DNA of 34,960 nucleotides from Clostridium sp. (GCA_012517995.1 JAAYTS010000003.1:1-34960), one strand, 5' to 3'. Positions 1-9,023 are shown, numbered from the stretch's first letter. The notes: generated from the sequence alone by a model not told the origin. Made by a program: numbers and translations.

Positions 1-1
1 A

Positions 2-931
2 ATAATAAGAATTTTAATGAAAAAAACCAAAGCATCCAGAAAAATGTCTGCAATTATAACGGTGTTTTCCGTTATTACAGTTGTAGCGGTGATTTTGATT
101 TTATTGATAATAAGACTATATAAAGAAGCTGTAAGCTTGTCACAAATACTGCCGGAGTATGCAAATATTTTGTATGGCAATATAAATAAATTTATTGAAA
201 AGTTTTTAATTTTTTATACCGTCCTTCCAGAAGAAATAGCCATATCTGCAAAAAACATGTTCAAAAATTTTGTAGAAACTTTCACATTTTTTTTAAATTC
301 TATAGTTAAGGGTATTTTAGGTGTTGCTGTTATGCTGCCCCAGGCTATTATATTTTTATCTGCCACAATTTTATCCACATATTTTTTCTCAAGTGACAGA
401 ACACAAATATATAACTTTGTCAGAAGAAACCTGCCAAAAGGTTGTATGGATATTTTATTAAAAATTAAAAAAGATATATTTATGACATTGTGGGGGTATG
501 TAAGAGCCCAGATAATATTGATGATAATAACTTTTTTACAGCTTTTAGCCGGGTTTTTGATAATGGGAATAAAACACTCAGTTTTATTAGCTTCAATTCT
601 GTCATTGTTGGACGTACTGCCGATTTTAGGACCTGGCAGTGTGATGATTCCCTGGGCAATATATGAATTTTTTGTTGGGAATTTAAAAAGATCTGTAATA
701 GTTCTGGTGTTATATGGTATAGTATCAACTGTCAGGCAGGTAATGGAGCCTAAAGTTCTTTCAAAGGAAATAGGCTTACATCCATTGGTTGCTTTAATGT
801 CTTTGTATATTGGTTTTTTGGTATTTGGATATTTGGGCTTGATAGCAGGTCCTTTGGTTGTTTTGCTTTTTAAAAATGTAGTTTTAAAAAAGAAAAGTAT
901 TAAAGAATTTATAGCTCAGGCGAAATTATAG
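2..931 (+). CDS. ytvI: AI-2E family transporter, sporulation membrane protein YtvI-like (5' partial)
   Basis: Integral membrane protein of the AI-2E/PerM permease superfamily. The reading frame is open to the left edge. The first ATG (17) has no ribosome binding site and lies where family members are already in mid-protein, so the true start is probably outside the window. About 309 residues are visible. There are several hydrophobic segments, and the C-terminal half has the family pattern: LDVLPILGPG, then RQVMEPKVL, then IGLHPL, then a glycine-rich last helix ending in GPLVVLLFK. Family members called YtvI are linked to sporulation in Bacillus, but the transported substrate is not established. 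The next gene has its own promoter, so this one ends a separate transcript. Confidence is high for the family and moderate for the YtvI label. Confidence 0.82.
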   Translation: MIRILMKKTKASRKMSAIITVFSVITVVAVILILLIIRLYKEAVSLSQILPEYANILYGNINKFIEKFLIFYTVLPEEIAISAKNMFKNFVETFTFFLNSIVKGILGVAVMLPQAIIFLSATILSTYFFSSDRTQIYNFVRRNLPKGCMDILLKIKKDIFMTLWGYVRAQIILMIITFLQLLAGFLIMGIKHSVLLASILSLLDVLPILGPGSVMIPWAIYEFFVGNLKRSVIVLVLYGIVSTVRQVMEPKVLSKEIGLHPLVALMSLYIGFLVFGYLGLIAGPLVVLLFKNVVLKKKSIKEFIAQAKL

Positions 932-1065
932 TATTTGCAATATTATTTTTATAACTGAATTTCCTTTTTTGGAGCAAAATTATCTTCTATGGTCCATTTT
1001 ACGGTATTTTCAAGTATTTATCAATAACCATGTTAAATTAAAAAGAATAAGACATCCTCTTAGAG

Positions 1066-1094
1066 TTGACATGGGTTGTGTATAGATATATAAT
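1066..1094 (+). promoter_or_regulatory. Consensus sigma-A promoter of thrS-thyA-folA
   Basis: A perfect -35 TTGACA (1066-1071) is separated by 17 bases from a perfect -10 TATAAT (1089-1094). Transcription should start near 1100, just before stem I of the T-box leader, which is the expected geometry. The rest of the 932-1390 spacer holds only the T-box leader, plus about 130 bases after the upstream gene with no recognisable feature. Confidence 0.85.
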
Positions 1095-1111
1095 TTTAAT
1101 ATATATTTTAT

Positions 1112-1315
1112 TCGGCAATGATGAGAAGAGTAGATTGCAGGGATTCTTACAAAGAGAGAAAGCACCTTAGGCTGAAAGTGCTTTTTAAGAAATGCAATTG
1201 AAGACCACCTCTGAGCTAAAGCGTTGATTACGTTATAATCACAATGAGTAACAATTAGGGTGGAACCACGGGTAAAGTCTCGTCCCTTGCTTTGGGATGT
1301 GGCTTTTTATTTTTC
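1112..1315 (+). promoter_or_regulatory. T-box riboswitch, threonine-specific
   Basis: The leader carries the hallmark T-box sequence AGGGTGGAACCACGGG at 1257-1272. It also has a stem I beginning with GATGAGAAGAGTAG (from about 1120) and a distal AGAGAG segment. The specifier region reads TGAAGACCACC at 1199-1209, which places an ACC (Thr) codon at 1204-1206 in the usual GAA-x-NNN-A setting. A Thr specifier fits the downstream threonyl-tRNA synthetase gene. Uncharged tRNA-Thr is expected to bind the specifier and the T-box bulge and favour the antiterminator over the terminator at 1276-1315. The class and amino acid are well supported. The exact secondary structure was not folded. Confidence 0.92.
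1276..1315 (+). terminator. T-box intrinsic terminator
   Basis: AGTCTCGTCCC (1276-1286) pairs with GGGATGTGGCT (1294-1304), with one mismatch and two G-T pairs. A T-rich tract follows from 1304. The 5' arm lies just after the T-box sequence, so it is mutually exclusive with the antiterminator. Confidence 0.85.
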
Positions 1316-1390
1316 TATCTGTAATTGTTATAAAAAATAAGAAAAATTAAATGTCTAAAATATCTATTATTATTGTAGGAGGTATAGTTT

Positions 1391-3295
1391 ATGATTAAAG
1401 TTACACTTAAAGACGGCAGCGTTAAAGAATATAATAAAGGAATTACAGTAAAGGAAGTAGCTGAGAGCATAAGTCCCGGGCTTGCAAGAGTTGCTCTTGC
1501 AGCTGAAATTAATGGGGAGGTAAAAGATTTAAGCTATGAGATAAATGAAGACACTAATCTAAACATTCTTACATTTGATAGTGAAGGAGGAAAAGAGGCA
1601 TACAGGCATACATCTTCCCACATTCTAGCCCAAGCTGTAAAAAGACTTTATCCTGATGCAAAACTTGCAATAGGTCCGGCAATAGATAATGGATTTTATT
1701 ATGATTTTGATGTGGATAAGCCATTTACAGTTGAAGACTTAGAAAAAATAGAAAGTGAAATGAAAAAGATAATTAAAGATGATTTAAAGCTTGAAAGATT
1801 TACACTTTCTAGGGATGAGGCAATAAAGTTTATGGAGGAAAAAGGAGAATCTTATAAAGTAGAATTAATTAATGATTTGCCTGAAGGTGCGACAATTTCT
1901 TTTTATAAGCAAGGGGACTTTGTTGACCTTTGTGCAGGACCTCATGTTGAGTCAACTGGAAAAGTTAAGGCTTATAAATTATTGTCTGTTGCAGGGGCTT
2001 ATTGGAGAGGAAGCGAAAAAAATAAAATGCTTCAAAGAATTTATGGAACTTCCTTTGCAAAAAAGAGCGAATTGGATGAATATCTTCATAGGTTAGAAGA
2101 AGCAAAGAAGAGGGACCATAGAAAACTTGGAAGGGAGCTGGATTTATTTGACATATACGAAGAAGGTCCAGGATTTCCATTTTTCCTGCCAAAGGGAATG
2201 GTATTAAGAAACATACTTGAGGACTATTGGAGAAAAGAACATAAGAAAAATAATTATCAGGAAATAAAAACCCCTATTATTTTAAATGAAGATTTATGGC
2301 ACCGTTCAGGACACTGGGATCACTATAAAGAAAATATGTATTTTACAAAGATTGATGAAGGTGATTTTGCAATAAAGCCTATGAATTGTCCGGGGGGAAT
2401 GCTTGCTTACAAGAGAAAGCTTCATTCATACAGAGATTTACCTCAAAGAATTGCAGAACTTGGTTTGGTTCACAGGCACGAATTATCAGGAGCACTGCAT
2501 GGATTAATGCGTGTAAGATGCTTTACCCAGGATGATGCACATATTTTTATGACTCCTGACCAGGTAAAAGATGAGGTTTTAGGTGTAATAAACATGATAG
2601 ATAGTTTTTATAAAGTTTTTGGTTTTAAATATCATGTGGAACTTTCAACAAGACCTGAAGATTCAATGGGTTCAGATGAACAATGGGATTTGGCTATAAA
2701 TTCATTAAAGGACGCATTAGATACAAAAGGAATGGAGTATAAAGTAAATGAAGGTGATGGGGCTTTTTATGGTCCTAAGATAGATTTTCATCTAGAAGAT
2801 TCTATTGGACGTACATGGCAGTGCGGGACAATACAGCTTGATTTTCAAATGCCAGAAAGATTTGATTTAACTTATGTGGGACCGGATGGAGAAAGACACA
2901 GGCCTGTTATGATACACAGAGTTGTTTTTGGAAGTATTGAAAGATTTATTGCTATTTTAACAGAGCATTATGCAGGAGCTTTTCCTACTTGGTTGTCTCC
3001 TGTTCAAGTGAAAATACTTCCTTTAATTGACAAACATGTTGAATATGCTTTAAAAGTTCAAAAAGAACTTGAAGATAAGGGAATAAGAGTTGAAGTTGAT
3101 GCAAGGAACGAAAAAATAGGGTATAAGATAAGAGAAGCCCGTCTTGAAAAAGTGCCTTATATGCTTATAATAGGTGATAAAGAGCTTGAAAATAACGCTG
3201 TAGCAGTAAGGTCTAGAAAGGATGGAGATATTGGAGCTATCCTGGTGTCTGAATTTATTGATAAAATATTAAAGGAAGTCGAGGGATTAATGTGA
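1391..3295 (+). CDS. thrS: Threonyl-tRNA synthetase
   Basis: Cytoplasmic class II aminoacyl-tRNA synthetase that charges tRNA-Thr. It has 634 residues, close to the usual 640. An N-terminal TGS domain (1-62) is followed by the editing domain with HTSSH (73-77) and CAGPH (181-185), used to clear mischarged Ser-tRNA-Thr. The catalytic core carries the zinc ligands C333 (NCPGG), H384 (DDAHIF) and H509 (MIHRVVFG). A C-terminal anticodon-binding domain closes the protein. The start is fixed by AGGAGGT about 7 bases before ATG. A T-box leader controls it. The stop overlaps the GTG start of thyA, so translation of the two is probably coupled. Confidence 0.98.
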   Translation: MIKVTLKDGSVKEYNKGITVKEVAESISPGLARVALAAEINGEVKDLSYEINEDTNLNILTFDSEGGKEAYRHTSSHILAQAVKRLYPDAKLAIGPAIDNGFYYDFDVDKPFTVEDLEKIESEMKKIIKDDLKLERFTLSRDEAIKFMEEKGESYKVELINDLPEGATISFYKQGDFVDLCAGPHVESTGKVKAYKLLSVAGAYWRGSEKNKMLQRIYGTSFAKKSELDEYLHRLEEAKKRDHRKLGRELDLFDIYEEGPGFPFFLPKGMVLRNILEDYWRKEHKKNNYQEIKTPIILNEDLWHRSGHWDHYKENMYFTKIDEGDFAIKPMNCPGGMLAYKRKLHSYRDLPQRIAELGLVHRHELSGALHGLMRVRCFTQDDAHIFMTPDQVKDEVLGVINMIDSFYKVFGFKYHVELSTRPEDSMGSDEQWDLAINSLKDALDTKGMEYKVNEGDGAFYGPKIDFHLEDSIGRTWQCGTIQLDFQMPERFDLTYVGPDGERHRPVMIHRVVFGSIERFIAILTEHYAGAFPTWLSPVQVKILPLIDKHVEYALKVQKELEDKGIRVEVDARNEKIGYKIREARLEKVPYMLIIGDKELENNAVAVRSRKDGDIGAILVSEFIDKILKEVEGLM

Positions 3296-4122
3296 GTAGG
3301 GCTGACGAAATTTTTATTTCTATGTGCAAAGATATTCTTCAAAATGGAATTTCTTCCGAAGGTGAAAAAGTTAGAGCTAAGTGGGCTGATGGTACGCCAG
3401 CCCACACAATTAAAAAATTTGGGGTTGTTAATAGATATGACTTGGCCAGTGAATTTCCTATTTTAACACTAAGACCCACCAATTTAAAAGCAGCTATTGA
3501 TGAACTTTTGTGGATATGGCAAAAAAAGTCCAACAATATAAAAGACTTAAACAGTAAGATATGGGATAGTTGGGCGGATGAAAGTGGTTCTATAGGGAAG
3601 GCCTATGGTTATCAGCTAGGGATAAAGCATAAATATTCTGAAGGTGAGTTTGATCAAGTTGACAGAGTGATTTATGATTTAAAAAACAATCCATATAGTA
3701 GAAGAATTATAGTTAATATGTACAATCATGCGGATTTAAATGAAATGAATTTATACCCATGTGCATATAGTGTAACTTTTAATGTTACAGGAAATAAACT
3801 CAATGCTATTTTAAATCAGAGGTCTCAAGATATTCTAGTTGCCAATAACTGGAATGTATCCCAATATGCTATTTTAGTGCACATGTTTGCACAGGTAAGT
3901 GGCTTAAAAGTCGGGGAACTTGTCCATGTTATTGCCGATGCCCACATATATGACAGACACATTCCATTAGTTGAGGAGTTAATCAGAAGGACTCCTTATG
4001 ATGCACCAAAACTAATAATTAAACCTGATGTAAAAGATTTTTATCATTTTAAAGTTGAGGACTTTGTTTTAGAAGGGTATTTAGCAGGACCTCAAATTAA
4101 AAATATTCCTGTGGCAATATAG
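3292..4122 (+). CDS. thyA: Thymidylate synthase (ThyA, phage phi3T/Bacillus ThyA-like subgroup)
   Basis: Makes dTMP from dUMP with methylene-tetrahydrofolate. It has 276 residues. The nucleophile is Cys157 in YPCAYS. The usual PCH is replaced by PCA, and Bacillus ThyA of the phi3T type similarly has PCVY. QRSQD (176-180) binds phosphate, N188 lies in WNVSQY, and HIYDRHI (218-224) binds the nucleotide. The N-terminal DGTPAHT and ELLWIW stretches and the C-terminal PVAI also resemble that subgroup. It starts with GTG inside the last codons of thrS (GTGA overlap), with an AAGGAAG/GAGG ribosome site in the thrS end. folA follows after 26 bases, so the dihydrofolate produced can be recycled by the next gene product. 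Confidence 0.95.
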   Translation: MSRADEIFISMCKDILQNGISSEGEKVRAKWADGTPAHTIKKFGVVNRYDLASEFPILTLRPTNLKAAIDELLWIWQKKSNNIKDLNSKIWDSWADESGSIGKAYGYQLGIKHKYSEGEFDQVDRVIYDLKNNPYSRRIIVNMYNHADLNEMNLYPCAYSVTFNVTGNKLNAILNQRSQDILVANNWNVSQYAILVHMFAQVSGLKVGELVHVIADAHIYDRHIPLVEELIRRTPYDAPKLIIKPDVKDFYHFKVEDFVLEGYLAGPQIKNIPVAI

Positions 4123-4148
4123 CAGGCTCAGTATAATGGAGGTTAGAT

Positions 4149-4640
4149 ATGAAGGCAATAGTTGCTGTTGATTTAAATTGGGGGATTGGTTATAAGGGGA
4201 ATCTTTTAAAGTCTATTCCTCCTGATTTAAAGCGTTTTAAAGAGCTTACAATAAATAAAGTGGTGGTTATGGGGCGAGAAACATTTGAATCATTACCTAA
4301 AAAACAGCCTTTAAAAGACAGAGTAAATATTGTACTTAGTAAAAGTGGGTTAATTAGTGATGAAAGAGTTGTTGTCTGCAGCTGCCTTAACCAATTATTT
4401 AATGAGCTTTTAAAGTATAATACTGATGATGTATTTGTAATAGGGGGAGAATCAGTGTACAGCCAGCTTCTTCCCTATTGTACTGAAGCTTATATAACAA
4501 AAATACAAAATACATATACTGCGGACAGGCATTTTATAAACTTAGATGAAAGTGAAAGCTGGGAGTTGGTATATAAAAGTGATTTACATACTTATGATGA
4601 TGTTGAGTTTTATTATACGAAATATGTAAAACAAAGATAG
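4149..4640 (+). CDS. folA: Dihydrofolate reductase
   Basis: NADPH-dependent reduction of dihydrofolate to tetrahydrofolate, completing the cycle opened by thymidylate synthase. It has 163 residues, a normal bacterial length. Diagnostic parts are the N-terminal AIVAVDLNWGIGYKG, the catalytic acid D26 in IPPDLKRF with F30, the VVVMGRETFESLP segment that binds NADPH, and VIGGESVYSQLLP. GGAGG lies before the ATG. It is the third gene of the T-box transcript. No strong terminator follows, only weak AT-rich hairpins, so some read-through into the next gene is possible. Confidence 0.96.
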   Translation: MKAIVAVDLNWGIGYKGNLLKSIPPDLKRFKELTINKVVVMGRETFESLPKKQPLKDRVNIVLSKSGLISDERVVVCSCLNQLFNELLKYNTDDVFVIGGESVYSQLLPYCTEAYITKIQNTYTADRHFINLDESESWELVYKSDLHTYDDVEFYYTKYVKQR

Positions 4641-4696
4641 AAATCTAATAGATTTGAATATGTAAAATATTCAAGTTTGATGCGGTCCTATTGCAA

Positions 4697-4753
4697 CATA
4701 ATGCCAATTATGATACTATTTTATTAAGAGTTTTTTTAAAAAAAAGCCCTTAA
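4697..4753 (+). repeat. AT-rich inverted repeats before the SLH gene
   Basis: CATAAT (4697-4702) and ATTATG (4707-4712) form an inverted repeat around GCCA. Further on, TTAAGAG plus seven T (4724-4737) can pair imperfectly with eight A plus GCCCTTAA (4738-4753). No T-tract follows, so neither looks like an ordinary terminator. They lie about 30-80 bases before the SLH gene's ribosome site and could be an operator or a leader structure. The evidence is weak. Confidence 0.3.
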
Positions 4754-4792
4754 AAAGTTCCACTATTTTATTTTAAAAACAGGAGGATAACA

Positions 4793-6541
4793 ATGAAGAA
4801 TAATTTTAATCAATCATTTAAAAGTATCCTTTCACTAGCAATTGTATTCACCATTTTTACAACGATTTTAACAACTGGAGTGTTTGGCAGCAGTTCTTTA
4901 TCTATAGGGGATGGAATTGAAAGTCTTGTAAATGAGGCACAAAATTTTTCTTTAGCCCAAAGAAATGAATTTGTATATAGTCTAAAACAAAGTGAATTAG
5001 ATGCACTAAGAAATGAAGTGAAGAATTTAACTAAAGGTCAAAAAAACTCACTTTTAGGGAAGTTAAATAGAAATGATGATTTTGATGTTGTTATGAGAAA
5101 TATATTGCTTGCAGATGAAGGAAAACAGTTAATTATAGGAGATATTATTTATAAATTAGAAAACAGAGTAAAAAGCAATCTTGAAAAATTTGTAAAAGAA
5201 GCTATCTTCCTAACATCCGTTAATGAAAAAAGTAAAGATGTTATAAGGTTTGTTGTAAATGATCTTATAAAAGTAAATGAAGATACATATTTAGAATATG
5301 TTGAAAAAGTAAAGGGTATTTTTCTAGGTATGAGTGAAGATGAAATAAAAGATGCTTTTTTAGAGTATTCTAATCTTGAAGAGTCCCAAAAAGAAGGGGT
5401 TTCTAGCATTATAATGATTTTAAATCAGGAATATTCTGATGTTGAAATAACTGGATTTCAATCCATTGAACGAGATATTAATAAAATGGTAATGAATTGT
5501 GAATATGATAATCTTGGTACAAAGATACTTTTAAGTATGCTTGAATACTTTTCAAGTGTTGGTGTAACATCTGTAGTACATGACAAAGATGGAAATGTTT
5601 ACAATGTAAAACTTAGCATGGAAATACCTACAAGTATGAGAAATGCCATAGACAGAGAGCTTAAGACAACTGCTATAATGGGAAAAGATATAGATACTCT
5701 TGATGATTTGCTTTTGGAAATAGAAGAACTTATAAATAAACATGATGAAGCTGAGATTTACAACTTTAAGAAATTTTTAAATGATGAATATAAAAATGTA
5801 TATAGTGGTAATTTGCCAGTTCCTAATACTGATTCAGGGGATGATCCGGTAGACCCATCACCTTCAAAAGATCCTTCTGAAGGCAATGGGGAGGATGAAA
5901 AGGATGATGGAGAAGGTAATGATAAAGGTGATGATAAATCACCAATTTCCACACCAAAGCCTGAAGATGTGGAGGAGTCAGAAGATACATTGCCAGGTAC
6001 CGTTACATTTACCGATATTGAAGGTCACTGGGCAAAAGAACACGTAATGGAGCTAGCAAAACTAGGTATTGTAAGCGGTTATACAGATGGCAGCATAAAG
6101 CCAAATGACAATATAACAAGAGCAGAAATGGCGGTAATTGTTGTAAAAGCTGTTTCTCTAGAGCCAGCTAAGGAAATAAATTTAGACTTTAAAGATAAGG
6201 ATGAAATTCCTAACTGGGCTGCTGGATATATTCAAACAGCTGTGGATAGCGGAATAATAACAGGCTATGAAGATAATACATTTAAACCCTCTAAAAATTT
6301 AACCAGAGAAGAAATGGTTGTGTTAATTATTAAAGCATTTGGTATTGAAATTGAAGAAGATTTAACGCCACCAACATTTACAGATGTGGATGAAATAGGC
6401 TCATGGGCATTAAATTTTGTAGCTAAATCTGTTAAGTTAAATATTGTTTCAGGCTATTTAGACAATACATTTAAGCCTAAGAGAAATGTAACTAGAGCAG
6501 AGTCATTCACTGTATTAGACAATATTTTAAAAGCACAATGA
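4793..6541 (+). CDS. Exported S-layer homology (SLH) domain protein
   Basis: Surface protein of 582 residues. A signal peptide (about 1-34, KSILSLAIVFTIFTT hydrophobic core, cleavage near VFGSSS) shows export. Residues 35-340 are a mostly helical, charged region that I do not recognise. An acidic Pro/Ser/Gly/Asp-rich linker follows (about 343-402). Three SLH domains (about 403-460, 461-520 and 525-580) carry ITRAE, LTREE and VTRAE motifs. SLH triplets bind pyruvylated secondary wall polymer, so the protein is probably anchored to the cell wall with its N-terminal region displayed. AGGAGG precedes the ATG. No catalytic motif is visible. It lies alone between folA and a hairpin. Confidence 0.9.
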   Translation: MKNNFNQSFKSILSLAIVFTIFTTILTTGVFGSSSLSIGDGIESLVNEAQNFSLAQRNEFVYSLKQSELDALRNEVKNLTKGQKNSLLGKLNRNDDFDVVMRNILLADEGKQLIIGDIIYKLENRVKSNLEKFVKEAIFLTSVNEKSKDVIRFVVNDLIKVNEDTYLEYVEKVKGIFLGMSEDEIKDAFLEYSNLEESQKEGVSSIIMILNQEYSDVEITGFQSIERDINKMVMNCEYDNLGTKILLSMLEYFSSVGVTSVVHDKDGNVYNVKLSMEIPTSMRNAIDRELKTTAIMGKDIDTLDDLLLEIEELINKHDEAEIYNFKKFLNDEYKNVYSGNLPVPNTDSGDDPVDPSPSKDPSEGNGEDEKDDGEGNDKGDDKSPISTPKPEDVEESEDTLPGTVTFTDIEGHWAKEHVMELAKLGIVSGYTDGSIKPNDNITRAEMAVIVVKAVSLEPAKEINLDFKDKDEIPNWAAGYIQTAVDSGIITGYEDNTFKPSKNLTREEMVVLIIKAFGIEIEEDLTPPTFTDVDEIGSWALNFVAKSVKLNIVSGYLDNTFKPKRNVTRAESFTVLDNILKAQ

Positions 6542-6588
6542 TAAAAATAGGTTTAAAAACTTTATAAAGGGTTAATAAATAAAAAATA

Positions 6589-6630
6589 ACCCCTTCGTGG
6601 CGAATGTTTAATATAAGTTCATGAAGGGGT
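6589..6630. terminator. Hairpin terminator after the SLH gene
   Basis: ACCCCTTCGTG (6589-6599) pairs over 11 bases with CATGAAGGGGT (6620-6630), with one G-T pair and a 20-base loop. On the plus strand the tail is only ATTTAATTTATTT. On the minus strand the tail is richer in T. The ribosome site of the next gene follows at about 6650. Confidence 0.6.
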
Positions 6631-6660
6631 ATTTAATTTATTTAGACAGGGAGGCTTTTT

Positions 6661-7410
6661 ATGACTGTATTAGAATTTGTATCTTATGAAAAAACAATTC
6701 CTGAAATTTTAGACAATATAAAGGCATATGAAGTTTTAAAAAAACAAAAAAACATTCTTATAAAACCTAATATTGTAAACATGTCACCCTTTCCAATAAC
6801 AACTTCCCCTAAAATATGTGGTGAAATTATTAAATATATAAAAAAGCACAGCAGTGCCTCTATAATGATTGGTGATGGGTGTGGGGAGCCGGACTATACT
6901 ACATTAGATGCCTTTAATCACTTAGGATATAAAGAAATTTCAGATAAATATGATGCTAAGCTGGTGGATTTAAACAATGTACCTTTAAAAAAATACACCA
7001 ATCCCAATTGCATGGTTCACAAAGAAATGTATTTGCCTCAACTAATAGAAACCCATTTTATCATTTCAGTACCTGTTTTAAAAGCACATTCTTTGGCCGA
7101 AATAACAGGGTCTATGAAAAATATGATGGGACTGCTTCCACCTAAACATTACAAAGGTAAATATGGTATTTGGAATAAATCCATTTTTCACAATAAAATT
7201 CATGAGTCAATTGTTGATTTAAATGAATATGTAAGTCCCCATCTTACTGTTTTAGATGCAACTGTAGGAATGGCAGAGTTTCATTTAGGGGGTGCTAGGT
7301 GCAATCCCCCGGTAAATAAAATAATAGCTGGGTTTGATGCTAAAGAAGTGGATAGAAAGGCATCTGAACTTTTAGGATTTGATTGGAGGAAAATTAGACA
7401 TTTAAGATAA
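6661..7410 (+). CDS. DUF362 domain-containing protein
   Basis: Conserved protein of 249 residues matching the DUF362 family. It has ILIKPNIVN (32-40) near the N-terminus, then IGDGCGEPDY (70-79), then SVPVLKAHSLAEITGSMKNM and GLLPPKHY (about 137-165), then a C-terminal LGGARCNPP. No ferredoxin-type cysteine clusters are present, unlike longer members fused to 4Fe-4S domains. No signal peptide is seen, so it is probably cytoplasmic. The family's biochemical role is not well established. GGGAGG lies before the ATG. Hairpins on both sides suggest a single-gene transcript. Confidence 0.85.
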   Translation: MTVLEFVSYEKTIPEILDNIKAYEVLKKQKNILIKPNIVNMSPFPITTSPKICGEIIKYIKKHSSASIMIGDGCGEPDYTTLDAFNHLGYKEISDKYDAKLVDLNNVPLKKYTNPNCMVHKEMYLPQLIETHFIISVPVLKAHSLAEITGSMKNMMGLLPPKHYKGKYGIWNKSIFHNKIHESIVDLNEYVSPHLTVLDATVGMAEFHLGGARCNPPVNKIIAGFDAKEVDRKASELLGFDWRKIRHLR

Positions 7411-7425
7411 AATATTAGTTTTAGC

Positions 7426-7481
7426 ACCGGGTTAGGCTTATATAATAATTAAGTTATATAAGTTTAACCCGGTATTTTTTT
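7426..7481 (+). terminator. Strong intrinsic terminator after the DUF362 gene
   Basis: A 20-base stem (7426-7445 with 7454-7473, starting ACCGGGTTAGG) has only two G-T pairs and an 8-base loop. ATTTTTTT follows at 7474-7481. It clearly ends transcription before the germination operon. Confidence 0.93.
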
Positions 7482-7544
7482 GTGATTTTGTGGCAACAAT
7501 ATTAAATGAAAATATTACTACATATGTAAATGGAGAAGGACAAA

Positions 7545-9023
7545 ATGAAAGTTGACAAAGGGATATGTGAATCTATAAAAAAAAACGTAGATATTATAAA
7601 GAAATATTATGGTTGTGAGGAAGATATAGAAATAACATACTTTACAATAAGGGGAGAAAATGAGCTTCCCTGTGTTAGTATATATTTTAAAGATTTAGTA
7701 GACAAAAAAGCTATCAATAATATATCTTTAAAAATTACCAATGCAAAAAATGAAATTTCTAAAAATAAAGTTAAAGTAAAGGGTGAGACAATTAAAGAAT
7801 TTATTGTGGGTTTTAGTTGGAGAAAAGAAGGAAACAGCTTTGATGACTTATATTCAGAGTTGTTATTGGGAAATTGTGTCTTTTTAGCTGAAGGGGATAA
7901 TAAGTTTTATTCCATTTATACAAGCCGTATAGAAAGAAGAAGTATTGAAGAACCTGCTACTCAAACTGTTGTAAGAGGTCCAAGGGAAGGTTTTTCTGAG
8001 GATATAGGAAAGAACATTTTACTTATCAAAAAAAGAATTAACAATAATTCACTAAGAATGATAAGTTTAAAGGTGGGAAAAGTATACAAAACAAAAGTTG
8101 CTATAATGTATATTGATGGAATTGCAAAAAATGATATTGTTAATGAAGTAAAAAAGAGAATTGCAAAAATTAAAGTTGATGCAATACATGACAGCAGCTA
8201 TATAGAAGAGTTAACTAAAGATGACCCCTATTCAGTGTTTCCAACTTTTTTAAGTTTGGAAAAATCTGATTCAGTTTCATCTGCATTATTACAAGGAAAG
8301 TTAGCAATATTAGTAGACGGGACTCCTTTTGTATTAACTGTTCCTGCAGTTTTTTTTGATTTTTTGCAAAGTAGTGAAGATTATTATCATCACTATATAG
8401 TTGCTTCTATGATGCGCCTAATCAGGTTTATAACTTTTTATTTTGTTCTTTTAGTACCATCTACATATGTGGCGATAACCACATATCATCAGGAAATACT
8501 TCCTACTGCATTGCTTATAAACATTGCGGCACAGCGGGAAGATGTTCCGTTTCCAGTATTATTTGAAACATTTTTAATGGAGTTTACATTTGAAATATTG
8601 CGTGAGGCAGGTATAAGAATACCAAGGGCTATTGGACCTGCAATTTCAGTAGTGGGTGGAGTGGTAATAGGACAAGTTGCTGTGGAAGCAGGCATAATGT
8701 CTGCAGCTGTTGTTATAGTTGTTTCATTTACTGCAATATCAAGCTTTTCTATACCCAATTATGAAATGTCAAGTTCTTTAAGGGCAGTAAGATTTGCTTT
8801 TTTGATTTTAGCAGGGGCATTAGGTCTATATGGCCTATTTATGGGGATAATTATTTTGTGGCTCCATCTTTGTAAAATTAAATCTGTTACAGTGCCCTAT
8901 GTGACACCATTAACTCCATTGATACCCCAAGAAAATAGAGATGGATTTATAAGATTTCCTTTGTGGAAAATAAAAAACAAGTCAGTTGGAATTGGAAAAC
9001 CAAAATCAATGAAAAAAAGATAG
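7545..9023 (+). CDS. Spore germination protein, GerA family (receptor A subunit)
   Basis: A subunit of a GerA-type nutrient germinant receptor in the spore inner membrane. From ATG 7545 it has 492 residues, the usual size. A hydrophilic N-terminal domain (about 1-280) contains the family stretches VFLAEG, the EPATQTVVRGPREGFSED segment and LLQGKLAILVDGTPF. A C-terminal block of hydrophobic segments (about 285-455) contains PTALLINIAAQREDVPFP and EILREAGIRIPRAIGPAISVVGG. The longer frame starts at ATG 7530 but has no ribosome site. GGAGAAGGA (7532-7540) lies just before ATG 7545. It is the first gene of an A-C-x-B operon. Forespore expression is expected for the family, but I found no confident sigma-G promoter. 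Confidence 0.95.
   Translation: MKVDKGICESIKKNVDIIKKYYGCEEDIEITYFTIRGENELPCVSIYFKDLVDKKAINNISLKITNAKNEISKNKVKVKGETIKEFIVGFSWRKEGNSFDDLYSELLLGNCVFLAEGDNKFYSIYTSRIERRSIEEPATQTVVRGPREGFSEDIGKNILLIKKRINNNSLRMISLKVGKVYKTKVAIMYIDGIAKNDIVNEVKKRIAKIKVDAIHDSSYIEELTKDDPYSVFPTFLSLEKSDSVSSALLQGKLAILVDGTPFVLTVPAVFFDFLQSSEDYYHHYIVASMMRLIRFITFYFVLLVPSTYVAITTYHQEILPTALLINIAAQREDVPFPVLFETFLMEFTFEILREAGIRIPRAIGPAISVVGGVVIGQVAVEAGIMSAAVVIVVSFTAISSFSIPNYEMSSSLRAVRFAFLILAGALGLYGLFMGIIILWLHLCKIKSVTVPYVTPLTPLIPQENRDGFIRFPLWKIKNKSVGIGKPKSMKKR

Noticed and set aside
3760..3775. Thymidylate synthase with a damaged active site (PCA in place of PCH)
   Set aside because: The Bacillus/phi3T ThyA subgroup naturally has PCVY at this place. 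The nucleophile Cys and the RS motif are intact.
7497..7530. Sigma-G promoter before the germination operon
   Set aside because: CATATGT resembles a -10 box, but no matching -35 stands at 16-18 bases, and the transcript would begin inside the ribosome site.
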